The translations under genes were made by a program, and so were the position numbers. Of a DNA stretch of 64,000 nucleotides, positions 47,651-57,851 are shown piece after piece (within the stretch, counting starts at the first letter, position 1; each line of letters starts with the position of its first letter). The notes under the pieces are model-generated. The model searched no databases, was not told where the DNA came from, and saw nothing but the letters and a program-made list of their open reading frames with translations. Source of the stretch: Heliocybe sulcata (Eukaryota; Basidiomycota; Agaricomycetes; Gloeophyllales; Gloeophyllaceae); assembly GCA_004369045.1 (NCBI GenBank), contig ML213522.1:189775-253774 (forward strand). The letters are read 5' to 3'.

Positions 47651-48959
47651 AGCAATTCAATATTAAGTCTATCACCACACCTTCGCCGAACTCTGGCAAG
47701 TGCACCGGGACCCCCATCTTCCTCGTCGGCGTCGACAGAATCAGTCCCTAAACCACTCCGCAAAGTTGCAGCAACTGTTCTTCGGCGTACCGCCGCCGCC
47801 TCCATACCCATCCGTACAAACCCTACACCTACGCGAAGTAATATTCAGCCCATATTCACACTGGCAACTGCAGAGCGATATTTATTCTCTCGCCTGCGCA
47901 GTCGGCTGCCTGCTGCATCGCAGCTTCTCCACGAAGCGTTCTGGGTCCCTGAGTGGCGAGGCGGTGAGGTGTTCATATTTGAGAATGGTAGCTTTGTCTG
48001 CTGGGGTCTTGGTGAGGGCGAGGCGAGACAGTTTTCGCAGCAAGTAATGGCTGGTGCAGGTGCTGAAGTCGGGCCTCTAAAGGAGGCGGAGACGGAGGAG
48101 TTGGATTTCGTTATGGACCCTACTGAGTACGTGATGATGTAGTATACTTTCGACGACATCCTCTGACGCACTTTGGTACATAGGACGACACGGTTACAAG
48201 GCGACCTCATCATCCTCGGCGACTCGCCCTCCCTCTCGTCTCAGGACTCAATGCCCTCCTCTCTCCCCTCATCAGCACTGCCGCATGAAACCTTACTAGC
48301 GCGCTACTCATTCTCCCAAGCCATCTCGCGCTCCACCGCTCTCTCTGCATTAGAAGTTGCCCTGGACGACTACCTCTCCTCCGTCGCCGCGCTGCCCAAT
48401 TCCCTAGAGACTACGGGCAAGCCCGGGTTGGGAAGGGAAGCGCTCATCAAGAAGCTCGGGCGCTTGATGAAGTTCCGCCAGGGTCTAAATCTGAACAGGG
48501 AGAACTTCTTGGAGACACCCGACTTTTACTGGGCAGAGCCTGTCCTTGAAGGTACTAGCTCCGCAACTCGAGTGAAGGTGGCGGCATTAACGTTCAGATG
48601 TGTAGGCTACTTTAAAACACTCAGCACCGCTCTGGAGATGAAAACCCGTACCAACTCGGTCAACGACAAAATAACGTACGCGGCCGAGGTGCAGTCTGTT
48701 CTCCGGCAGCTGCTTACCGAGGTAAACTCTTTGCCATCCTTTTTTTTTCGATTTCAAGCCTCTGAACCTGCGTGTGTTGCGTCTCTTGTGATATAGTCGA
48801 CCGCTCACCGCATGGAACTGGTGATTATCGCACTTATCGCAGTCGAAGTCGTGGTCGTAAGTCCTCTCTTATTATATATCCTTCTAAGTGCTCATTAAAA
48901 CTGGCCTCAAGGCCCTCATCCGAGACGGGCCAGAGCTCTGGCACATGATTACCAGTTAA
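47642..48959 (+). CDS. RMND1/MRX10-type mitochondrial protein (DUF155 family)
   Basis: Four exons join in phase: 47642-48126, 48184-48721, 48797-48856, 48912-48959. The N-terminus (MRQSNSILSLSPHLRRTLAS) looks like a mitochondrial targeting sequence. The DUF155 domain follows, with blocks FIFENGSFVCWGL (near 47990), ETLLARYSFSQAISRSTALSALE, LNLNRENFLETPDFYWAEP and VLRQLLTE|STAHRMELVIIALIAVEVVV, the last being the usual C-terminal membrane segment. It ends RDGPELWHMITS. RMND1 and yeast Mrx10 act at the mitochondrial inner membrane near mitochondrial ribosomes. RMD1/Sif-type relatives share the fold, so the exact ortholog is not fixed, but the targeting sequence favours the mitochondrial branch. 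Confidence 0.85.
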
Positions 48960-50238
48960 ACAGATAGGCGCGATATCGGTGGTTAGTAGACACTACGTTT
49001 TGCCATAGAGGCTACCTTTTTCTTGATAATCTGCGTGTACGATGATAATTTGCCTCCCCACTTACGATAGGACACAGCCCATCTTTTGAACCAAGCCCCA
49101 GTCTGCGACACGGTAGCAATGAGATACACTTATCTACTGTAACAGTAAGTCCTGCCAGTAATTCCATGTTTGACCGGGCAGAATATCGAACATCATGCGC
49201 ACTGCAATTGCTGGTGTGGTTGAAAACTCGCTAATCGGTCGTAAAGTAGGGCATCACTACTCAACCGAGAAATATGTATACATGTGTTCAACCATGCTCT
49301 GCAGAAATCCCGGAGTAGTGGATCCTTGTGATTTACGTTGCATACCTACTGGGATTTCCTTAAGAGTCTCGCTTGCAAGTTCAAGTATAAGATTCCACAG
49401 AATGAAGCCGTGGGCCAGCTTTGGCAGTCTGACATACGTGAAGCCCAATAGAACTGGGTTGTCCAATGGTCCTGTGGTGGGGCATAAGCCAAAAGTGGGC
49501 ATTGGCTGAGATGAGGAGAAACGGGGATTTGTGCTGACCCGCAGAGCAGCCGACGTATGATTTATGATTGGCTACGGCAATTTCCGGCGGAGCTTCAGCT
49601 TCACTACTTCATCTCGACTACGGTCGGTACGCCCGTGCGGGAGTATTACGTGCATGTCTTGTACTATCTCGTCTCCCCGAACGGCGGCGTTTCTGCACTC
49701 CTAGTGTGGTAGTCTGAACATCATCGGGAAGATCTCATCTCGGTCTACCTCTCACGACAGAAAGGCGCGGGCGCACCTTTCCACGGAGTCTATGTATGTG
49801 GACAGCTCAGATCCTCTGATGGTCCTACTGAAGTGATGGTAGGAAGCGACATGACCGGCGTCTGTCTCGGCCCAGTGGGAAGCTGAGACTCGTTCTCCAG
49901 TGAGCTTCCAGGGTTGTAGCTGGTATCTGATATATCAAGACATTCCCAGCGGGTCGCCAAGCGCACTGATGATTCTGGAAGCACTTCACAACTATTTTAC
50001 CCCGATCTTGATGGGAGATACCGAGCAGTCAATCAGTATGTTGATGGGCGGATATATCATAGATCAATATCTTGCTAGGATGTCAGCCTCGAACTTCGGG
50101 CTGTAAAGTATGTCATTCGGCCAGCTTCTCATCGCCCCCCAGACAAAGTTAAAGAGAGAATCCCCATGATAGGAGAGGAGACGGTCGAAAGCACCTCAGC
50201 CTAAAGTCACACAATCGGCATTCCTCGGGCCCACTGGT
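48960..50238. other. Intergenic region, nothing recognised
   Basis: About 1.3 kb with no motif-bearing frame of meaningful length. Short frames around 49195-49509 and 49900-50106 have no domain or splice support. Confidence 0.4.
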
Positions 50239-51625
50239 ATGCACGATAGCCTCTTCCTTCGCTTTCCCTTTCTGTCGCTGCTCTACTGCATCTCGGCGGC
50301 TGGTGCAACTCTCATGAATAGGACGATAGACGACCAGTATGGAGACGAGGGATCGGGAGTTCTACCGACGTACTCGCCGCCTTCTGTATGGTATCAGGGA
50401 AACAATTGCACCTCGTGCATAATCCAGCCCGACCCCAATCAAGCATATATGAAAACATGGCATCAGGCGACCCGCCAATCGAGTTCAGACGATCCACCTG
50501 TGATAAGTCTTTCTTTCAGTGGTACGTTCGTATTGGGCACTCCACTGACCGACTGACCGGCTAACCTAGGAACAGCAATCTATGCATATTGTATCCTTTC
50601 TGCGGATCTCCCGGGTGTAATCACCAATACGAATCTCACCTTCCGCCTCGATGGTGACAGTGTTCAGCAATACTTCGCTTATTCAGCACCAGCCTCCTCG
50701 GCGTCCGACCAAGTGTCCCAGTATAATGTACCGGTCTATGTGAATGACTCGATATCAAGCGGTCCGCACATTCTAGAGATAGAGGCCTCCCCATACACCG
50801 ATACATCTGTGATATTATTCGACTATGCAGTTTACAGGTGTGTCTCCTTGCTTTGTCCTTCTATCCACGTTCATAGTCGCTCCCAGGTTCGACTCGGCCA
50901 CTGACCAAACCTCCTCAACATCTTTTCCCTCTCAATCATCCTCTTCGACATCTTTCCCCTCTCCCTCATCACCCTCTGCTGTCCCAGCCTCTTCAACTCC
51001 GTACTCCATACTTTCCTTCAGCACTGTTTCTTCTGCTTCTACAGCGATGTTGCCGTCCTCGTCTCAGGCGTCGCAAACACCTTCATCCAAAGAGTCCAAG
51101 ATTAAGAGTTCTCTTGCTGGTGGTATTGTGGGAGGGATAGCATTCTTGGGACTACTTGCGGCATTGCTATACTGTAAGGCACGTCAGCCGCGCACGATTG
51201 TGCAGCGGCAGAGACGAGTCGATGTCAGTTCCCATGAGAATACTCCAGCTTCGCCTGCAAGGCCGCAGAGGGCCGGCACTCCTGTCGCAAATCCTGCGCC
51301 GACGACCGTTGGTCTCCCATCGCGATCCAAGGCAGTCATGCTGGAGGGAGCCTTAGCTTCTGAAACTCGTCAGGAGGACGAAGAGGAGGTCCATAACGAA
51401 AGAAGCTCCGACCCCGCGGCGGACTTGCAAGCTGCCTCGGCCCGCAGTTCACGGCCTTGGTCATCTTCCATCTCAGCATCGTCAAGATATAGTACTGGCG
51501 AGGAGGAGCGTCAGAACCAGATTGCAGCACTGCGTGAGGAATTGGCGGAGTTGCAGAGACATGTACTGTGGGACATGGACGGAGAGTCACCGCCTGAATA
51601 TGAGGAACACTGGCTCAGTGAATGA
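50239..51625 (+). CDS. Single-pass membrane protein with Ser-rich stalk
   Basis: Three exons join in phase, with introns at about 50522-50569 and 50840-50887. The protein has a signal peptide (MHDSLFLRFPFLSLLYCISAA), then an extracellular domain with several N-glycosylation-like sites (NRT, NCT, NLT, NDS). It continues with a Ser/Thr/Pro-rich stalk (from about 50890 to 51100, likely O-glycosylated), one membrane helix (LAGGIVGGIAFLGLLAALLY), a basic stop-transfer end (CKARQPRTIVQRQRR), and a cytosolic tail with an EELAELQRHV coiled-coil-like end. The plan recalls cell-wall sensors of the Mid2/Wsc type. I see no Cys-rich WSC domain, so a sensor role is only an inference. About 430 residues. 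Confidence 0.75.
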
Positions 51626-52480
51626 CAATACATAGAGCACTTCTCTAGCGAATTGTGGAAATGTGGATTTCAGTATTTACGTCCGATGGCTCACGTTGAG
51701 TGTCTCCTCAAGGTGGCAAACATGCTCCTAGGCCTGTACCTGCGGTAGAAGAGAACACGGCAATCAACCAGAGAAAGAGCGCTGACGCTACCTTGCTCCA
51801 ACTGAGGTCCACTCGCAAGATATATAACTGGGTTCTAGGAATATCCATCGCGTCAACCTCGTTAGCCGGCATACCTTAGGTATATCATACAGATGCATCG
51901 CTCGGAGATCCTACCGACATCAGTGTCGGCCTGCTCAAGAAATCCGCGGTTTGTCACTCGTAATTCTACTGTAGGACTACGTGAGCACTAGCCAGCTTGC
52001 TCGGGTGTAAGGCATTCGCACGAGAAACGTACTGTGGCACATAAGCGCTTGTAGACTGACCTCAGCTTGAAAGACAATCGCCACATTGTACAATCAACGA
52101 CAAATAACGTCGTTCAATAAATTGCTTCGGTGCGCGACGCGTCCCTCTTTACCAGACCTCACGGTATCTCTGCATCTCCGCGGACGTCTTGTCCGGCCCT
52201 GGGCTGCAGAATGGTGCTGATATGCTTTTATGTGATGGTCAAGACCAAACCAGCCGCCTTAATCGCTCCGTTCACGCTATCCTACGTTGCAATGGAGTTT
52301 CATGTCGTGGCCACATTCTTCCCAGTCTGCCTGTATCCGTTAGTCGAGATAAATTTACCGAGTAATATTCCATTAATGCATGATGATATCGCAAACACAT
52401 AGAGTGATGATTATACTACCAATATAGAGAGCATATGCAAGATACAGAACAGACAGCTGCGTGAACACCCTGGGGGCATT
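51626..52480. other. Intergenic region, nothing recognised
   Basis: No conserved frame, RNA gene or repeat is visible between the two convergent genes. Confidence 0.4.
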
Positions 52481-54553
52481 TCACCGTCTGTTGAAACTGA
52501 GTACTGACCCTCCCTTGCCAAAGAACGACCTCGGCACCACGGGCTCGCTGTCCTTGACTGGCGATAGCTCTGTCGGTATATCCAACCCTCCATCGCCCTA
52601 CCATCCGTTCAACATCAGCTTCAAGATAAACGAGGACGGAGGACATACTAGTTTGAAGTCCTGCCACGGGAACGACGCGGCCTGCGCGCCGGGGAATAGC
52701 TTGATCTTGCGCTTCTTCTTCTGAGGAGTATCTTCCTCCTCCTCGCTGTCATCAATCACAGATACCTTCTTCGTCGGTTTCTTGCCCTCTGTTTTTGACG
52801 TGGGCTTGCTTCTTTTCTTAGGCGGCTGGCCCTCCTCTTCCTCCTGTGCTTTCTTCTTCTGAGCTTTGCCCGCGGGGCTGGATGGTTTCGCTTTCCCCTT
52901 TCCCCTCCCCTTTCCCTTGTCCGTAGGCTCCACAATCTCCACATCGTCACTGTCCTCGGCACCGTTCTTCTTCGCGGCTGCCTTCTGTTTGCTCTTCGCC
53001 TTCTTCGCCTTACTGCCTTCCTCTGGTTCGCCATCGGGAGACTTCCGTCTCTTCTTAGCATTCTCGTCAGCAGCTGCAATCTCCTCCGTCTCTTTCTTGC
53101 GATTAGCTGGTCGGGGTTTGGGCCGTGTCTTCATAGGCGGTTCTTGGGGCACAGGCACGTCCTCGACGCCTTCGACACCGTCCTCAGATGGGGAATCCGG
53201 TGTAGCTGGCTTTACGAGAGGCCTGGAGGACCCTGGCGCTTTCGCCTATCGTATGTCAGTAGTGCAACCATGTAAGGACAGCCGGCAAGTTAAGCATTAC
53301 CTTAAGTTCATAACCATCAGCTCTCGCCTTCTGGAGGTCCTCTTGCAACTTTTCAATCTCCTTCCGGGCCTTTTGCAGCTGCCGCTCCGCGTCCTGCGCT
53401 TGCTTTTCCCATTGTTCCGCTACGCTCTGTGCCTCCTCCGTTTCGTCCTACGAAAGCAACAGATCGGCAAATTAGGCAACCTAGCGAATCGCAACATCAC
53501 GCACCGTATGTTCCTTCCAAACAGCCTTGAAATTCTCCACCTTCTCTTTATACTTCTCTGCTCGCTCTTTCAGCTGCTCCTCGCGCTCATCCGCATCTCT
53601 GAGTCTTCCTTCCAACTCCTTCACCCTTATCTCTGCTTGTACCCGTTTATGTCGTTCTGTCTCGCCGACCTTACTGCTCTTCCCTTCCAGGTTCTCCCAC
53701 TCATTGACCTTCCGTTTCAGCTCAGCGTTGCTACGTTCTAAGTCTTGCTTGAGACGTTCGAGATCGTCATTACTGGACTTGAGGTCAGCGAGTTTCAGCT
53801 GAAGGCGATATACTTGGGTGGTCGTGGACGATGACGAGGTCAGGAGGTGTCCGTTCTCTTTGCGCAGGTCAGAGAGCTCAGTCTACGTAAGGGCAGATCT
53901 TCATCGTACGCATTGGCAATTCTATAGATACACGAGTGTGTACATACTTGTAGCTTATCCGTCGCCGTCCTTTCGTCCTGCAGTTCTTCCCGGTACTCCT
54001 CGAGCTCAGACTTGAGGTCTGCAACGCGTGCTTTCGCCTCGAGCAAAGCCTGCTTGTGCTCTGACATCAGATAGCGCACTCGTTGATCCGCATCTGCTTG
54101 AGCCTCGCCAAGTTCCTCCTGGAGTCGGGAAATTTCATCCTCGAGTTCAGCTTCCTTGGCCTGGAACAGGGTAAGGCGGTAATCGCGATGTAGCCGCGCA
54201 CTCTTCTCCATCCGCGCAAGATCGCGCTCCTCCAGCATGAGAGACCGCTCCTTACCCAATTCCAGCGTAGTCCTGAGATGGGCGATGCGATGGCATGCCT
54301 GAATTGTCTCGCAGCCCTCGAGCCATTCCCGACGCTCCGCCTGCCACTGGAGTTGGATCTGCTGCAGAGCATCCTTGCTACGCATCTGTTCACGTGCAAG
54401 GTCTTCCTGTAATCGCTTAATAGTCTGATCCTGCGTCCGAGACTGTTGTACGAGCTGGTCTATGTGAGCTTGCTGCGAAGCAGCCATGGCTTCGTACGGC
54501 GCGGATGAAGGGGCCGCCCGCAGAGGAGTCGGGCCTTTCTTGAGTTGGGACAT
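52481..54553 (-). CDS. Long coiled-coil protein with basic, lysine-rich nuclear-type C-terminus
   Basis: Starts MSQLKKGPTPLRAAPSSAP. A long coiled coil of heptad-rich helix runs from about residue 25 to 400 (for example IKRLQEDLAREQMRSKDALQ and LEDEISRLQEELGEAQADA). A disordered Lys/Arg/Glu-rich region follows, with several nuclear-localisation-like clusters (AKKRRKSPD, PPKKRSKP, PQKKKRKIKLFP). The last exon adds DIPTELSPVKDSEPVVPRS and ends with SVLSFNRR. Introns lie near 53940, 53500, 53290 and 52660-52600, in phase. The C-terminus has Ser-Pro sites (SPVK), possible kinase targets. I cannot name a family; the layout suits a nuclear scaffold or spindle-related coiled-coil protein, but this is not shown. 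About 630 residues. Confidence 0.75.
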
Positions 54554-54708
54554 GGCTGCACTTGACTATAGGTTGACTAGGGTGTCGCATATGCAAGAAA
54601 GGCGCGATGATAGACGTTAGTAGCCAAGTCAGGGATCAAGTTCGAAAACGCGTCTGTGGCCACCGCCACATATTCCTCTCTTGCGCTCTCCCACATCGAA
54701 CACTCAGC

Positions 54709-54912
54709 ATGTCTCCTGGAAAACCCGCTCGAACAATCAAAGTCCACGTCCCAAGACATAACTCTCAGCGTATAGGCCCTGCCCTGACAAATCAAGTCCA
54801 GACTCTCGCCAAAGAGCAGCGTCTCAGAGCGGACGTGCAACAGTCAGCTCCCGACCACTCGAGCGCTTTGGCACTCGCAATCGTGAGTGCTCTCAAGTTG
54901 TATGGAGACTGA
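54709..54912 (+). CDS. Possible small basic protein (67 residues)
   Basis: A frame starting MSPGKPARTIKVHVPRHNSQ, divergent from the coiled-coil gene. It is alpha-helix prone with an AlaLeu-rich end (SALALAIVSALKLYGD). No family recognised. It may be real or chance. Confidence 0.3.
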   Translation: MSPGKPARTIKVHVPRHNSQRIGPALTNQVQTLAKEQRLRADVQQSAPDHSSALALAIVSALKLYGD

Positions 54913-55064
54913 GCTCTAAAGAGTCCTTGTTATATGTAACAAGGAGAGCGCTTCAGAATGGAACTCCCTCTTGATCACGGCGCGCGCTGAGCGGGGACCT
55001 CAGTGGGATTGTGGAACACAGCAGTACGTCCCCCATTCTATCCTACTCTTATCACGCTCTCACT

Positions 55065-55448
55065 ATGTTCAGATTCCTGACAGATGAAGGTTCTGAGCTC
55101 TACTACAACCCGGCACCTCTACTGGAGACTGTCAAGAACGAAATGGGCGTTCCCAAGCATGGAGAATCTGGTTCAATGCAACCGCCCGAGATGATGGCGC
55201 GCTCGCCGTCTACGCACCGCGGAGGCAGCACAGGTCAATACCCGTATAACATTCCTATATCACCTGCGACGCCCTCCCGCGGGGGAGGCTACCCTGCGCC
55301 TGCGAGCCCATATGGCGCTGCACCATCGAGCCAATACTATGGTGATGGTGGCTCTCCGGTCAAGATGGGATACCCTCAGAGCGACTATTCAGGGCGGAGG
55401 ATGACGAGGGGTATGGGCGATGATGGGTTCCCTGGCTATGGGAATTGA
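55065..55448 (+). CDS. Small Gly/Pro/Tyr-rich protein
   Basis: Frame from ATG at 55065 (MFRFLTDEGSELYYNPAPL) to 55448. An upstream exon ending just before a donor at 55024 is possible but has no start codon I can find. The N-terminal 25 residues look ordered; the rest is disordered, rich in Gly, Pro, Ser and Tyr (GGYPAPASPYGAAPSSQYYG), ending DGFPGYGN. No domain recognised. It may be a small disordered adaptor. It is convergent with the GNAT gene, with about 145 bp between stops. Confidence 0.5.
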   Translation: MFRFLTDEGSELYYNPAPLLETVKNEMGVPKHGESGSMQPPEMMARSPSTHRGGSTGQYPYNIPISPATPSRGGGYPAPASPYGAAPSSQYYGDGGSPVKMGYPQSDYSGRRMTRGMGDDGFPGYGN

Positions 55449-55591
55449 CGAGCTCAGGGATCTTCAGGGGCTTCGTTCTGTTTGCTGTATGTTTGTTATA
55501 GGTTTGCATGTGGTTGCTCTCGACTTGTTCCCGCTTTTGCTGTCTACAATTTTACGTCGGTCGCATTTCAGGTTCCACATTCCCATATCCT

Positions 55592-56341
55592 TCACCTCCT
55601 ATCCATTACCTTAGTGGCAGCCTCCCTTCCCGCGCTCTCCCAATCATCCCAGCACATCGCGTACAGCACCATGTCCACGCCCGGTCTCGGATCGCCAGGC
55701 CTGTCCCGTCCTCCCCCCTTCCCCGGGGCCAACAGCCAATTCCACCGACAGGTCACTTCCTGCTTCATCGCCATCTTCTGTGCGCCCTTGTTCGACGCGA
55801 CATTCTCCGGCGCCGTCGCCCATATCACCCTCCTCAATCCCAGCCCCGGAGGGGATGCCGTCTGGAGGTCCAAGCAATACCTCATTGCGAGCCCGATGGC
55901 GTTTGAGGCGACGTGCGAGCGCTGGAAGGCGGGGAAGACGATGATCGCGCCGATTTCTGCGACCAGGTTGCGAGGATCACACCGGATGACGCCGATAATA
56001 CCCGCCAGCGGCTGGCCTTGCCTCGTCTTATCGAGTATCGCGAAGAGAACGCCCGTCGGGTCCTGTCGGTACCTTTCGACGAGGGACAGGAACTCGTCCA
56101 GCGATTGGGGGCTCCACGGGAGGTAGTCGTAGAGCCCCGGTTGCCGGGTCGGGTGAGCCTCCGTCCAGTAGCCCTCAGCATGCAGAGCAGGGATGAAGGG
56201 TGTGAGTTGGAGTTTGTCGTTCTCGAGGATCTCGGGCTTAATCGGGAAGACAAAGTTCAGGTCATATGGGTCGGTGCCATAGGTAGGGTCCGGGAGGTGT
56301 TTAGCTGGTGGCTTGTACAAGTTCACGAATGCGCCGGGCAT
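55592..56341 (-). CDS. GNAT-family N-acetyltransferase (RimJ/RimL type)
   Basis: A single-exon frame of 249 residues. Blocks typical of the GCN5-related acetyltransferase fold: PFIPALHAEGYWTE at the start, LAGIIGVIRCDPRNLVAEIGAIIVFPAFQ (acetyl-CoA-binding strand region, residues about 112-140), LGLRRVIWATAPENVASNKGA (helix and substrate side), and a C-terminal GGRDRPGDPRPGVDMVLYAMCW. The usual R/Q-x-x-G-x-G/A loop is weak, which is common in this subgroup of fungal acetyltransferases. Substrate unknown. It is divergent from RNase H2A with 234 bp between starts, so the two probably share a promoter region. Confidence 0.85.
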   Translation of the reverse strand: MPGAFVNLYKPPAKHLPDPTYGTDPYDLNFVFPIKPEILENDKLQLTPFIPALHAEGYWTEAHPTRQPGLYDYLPWSPQSLDEFLSLVERYRQDPTGVLFAILDKTRQGQPLAGIIGVIRCDPRNLVAEIGAIIVFPAFQRSHVASNAIGLAMRYCLDLQTASPPGLGLRRVIWATAPENVASNKGAQKMAMKQEVTCRWNWLLAPGKGGGRDRPGDPRPGVDMVLYAMCWDDWESAGREAATKVMDRR

Positions 56342-56575
56342 GATAGCACAATGTTCTACAGTCTAGGCCTAGCATGCACCTGGGATAGGGCAGGAAAATC
56401 AGCGAGGTGGATGGAAGGGCTTATTTATTCGGTCCTGACCGCAGTCCGCAGTATATGGTCCAGCAGCGATCCTGGCAAACATGTCGGCGCGATCCTACTA
56501 CAAACAGCCACAAATAACGCGAACTGTAACGCGTCGCGCCGCGCGCGTGTCTTGACTTCCACTGTCCGACCAGTC

Positions 56576-57760
56576 ATGTCCCAAGACACAGGAAAGGCGT
56601 CGTCCTCCTCAATCCCAGGCTCCAAAGGCCCTCTAACAGCGTCCTACACTTACCACTCACCCAGGCCGACAGCGGAAGGGCCGTACATTCTCGGCATTGA
56701 CGAGGCAGGCCGTGGTCCGGCACTAGGGCCTTTAGTCTACGGCGTCGCATATTGTGCTGCCTCTCACAATGAGCAGTTGGGGGAGATGGCATTTGCAGGT
56801 CGGCGTTGGCATAGAGCGCATATGCAACTTTGGCTCAACTCTAACAGACTCCAAGACGCTGACAGCGGAGACCAGAGCTTCTTTATTGGTGACCTTGAGT
56901 TCGGTACCTGACTGGCTGGGGTGGTCTGTCAGAGTCGTATGGTATGTAATGCGACCTCACAGATCTCAGTGTCTGATGATCTGGATTTCAGCCCGCAGTC
57001 GATTTCCAGTGGCATGCTTCGGAAGCCACCAATAAACCTGAACAGACAGTCTGAAGAAGCCACGGTCCTTCTCATACGCGAAGTGCTCCAGAGTGGCCTG
57101 AAATTGTCAGAGGTGCGTAATAAAGGATAGCGTTGACGAACGTCACCTAACTGAGATGGGATGCCAGGTATACGTCGACACCCTAGGTAACCCTGTGACC
57201 TACCAAGCATACTTGTCCTCTCTGTTTCCGGGCATCGATTTCACGGTAGCCAAGAAAGCCGACTCGATATATAAGATCGTTGGGGCAGCGAGTATCGCGG
57301 CAAAAGTGAATCGAGACGCATGGATAGATGGGTGGATATTTGAAGAGGAGCATTACCACGGGAAAGCGGTGGCGGGCGAGGAAGATACGTCGCACTCCTT
57401 CGGAAGTGGATACCCTTCAGGCATGCAGGATCTTCCCAGTAAGGGATTGCATCTGACATTCCGCCAGATCCAAATACGAAGAAGTGGCTCGAGGGATCGT
57501 TGGAGCCTACCTTTGGGTACCCGTCAATAGCACGTTTCTCGTGGAGCACCATCAAGGTCGCTTTGGACAAGCATGGCCACACCGTGAAATGGTATGCTTC
57601 CTTCTGAGTTTGTGGCTCTCCCGGAAGTCTGACATGTGCCACTAGGATTGACGAAGGCGAAGATTCTCTCATCAAGGCTTTCGAGAGCGCCAGCGCGCGA
57701 GATCAAGGTCGCTGCGCCGTTACTAAAGACTTGTGCATACGAAGCATCGGATTCTTATGA
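56576..57760 (+). CDS. RNH201: RNase H2 subunit A (catalytic)
   Basis: Catalytic subunit of ribonuclease H2, which removes ribonucleotides and RNA from DNA. Exons join in phase: 56576 to about 56793, about 56849-56940, about 56991-57113, about 57168-57420, about 57471-57593, and about 57648-57760. Signature residues of the RNase HII fold are visible: GIDEAGRGPALGPLVYG (first catalytic Asp-Glu), DSKTLTAE, SVRVVCPQSISSGMLR, then the D-x-x-G region VYVDTLGNP (third Asp) and KKADSIYKIVGAASIAAKVNRD. Near the end is GYPS|DPNTKKWLEGS. One intron (starting at about 57420) has a GC donor rather than GT. All catalytic residues are intact. About 310 residues, as usual. Confidence 0.92.
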
Positions 57761-57851
57761 AATAATGCGGTCCACTCTACACTCCTATAGGCATCGTTTC
57801 CAGTAATACGCGTATGATATAATGACAGTCCGGGCTAAGCTACTAAATAGT

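Noticed and set aside
55482-56911. Long plus-strand frames across the GNAT gene
   Set aside because: They are the complementary strand of a GC-rich coding region; the minus-strand frame carries the acetyltransferase motifs.
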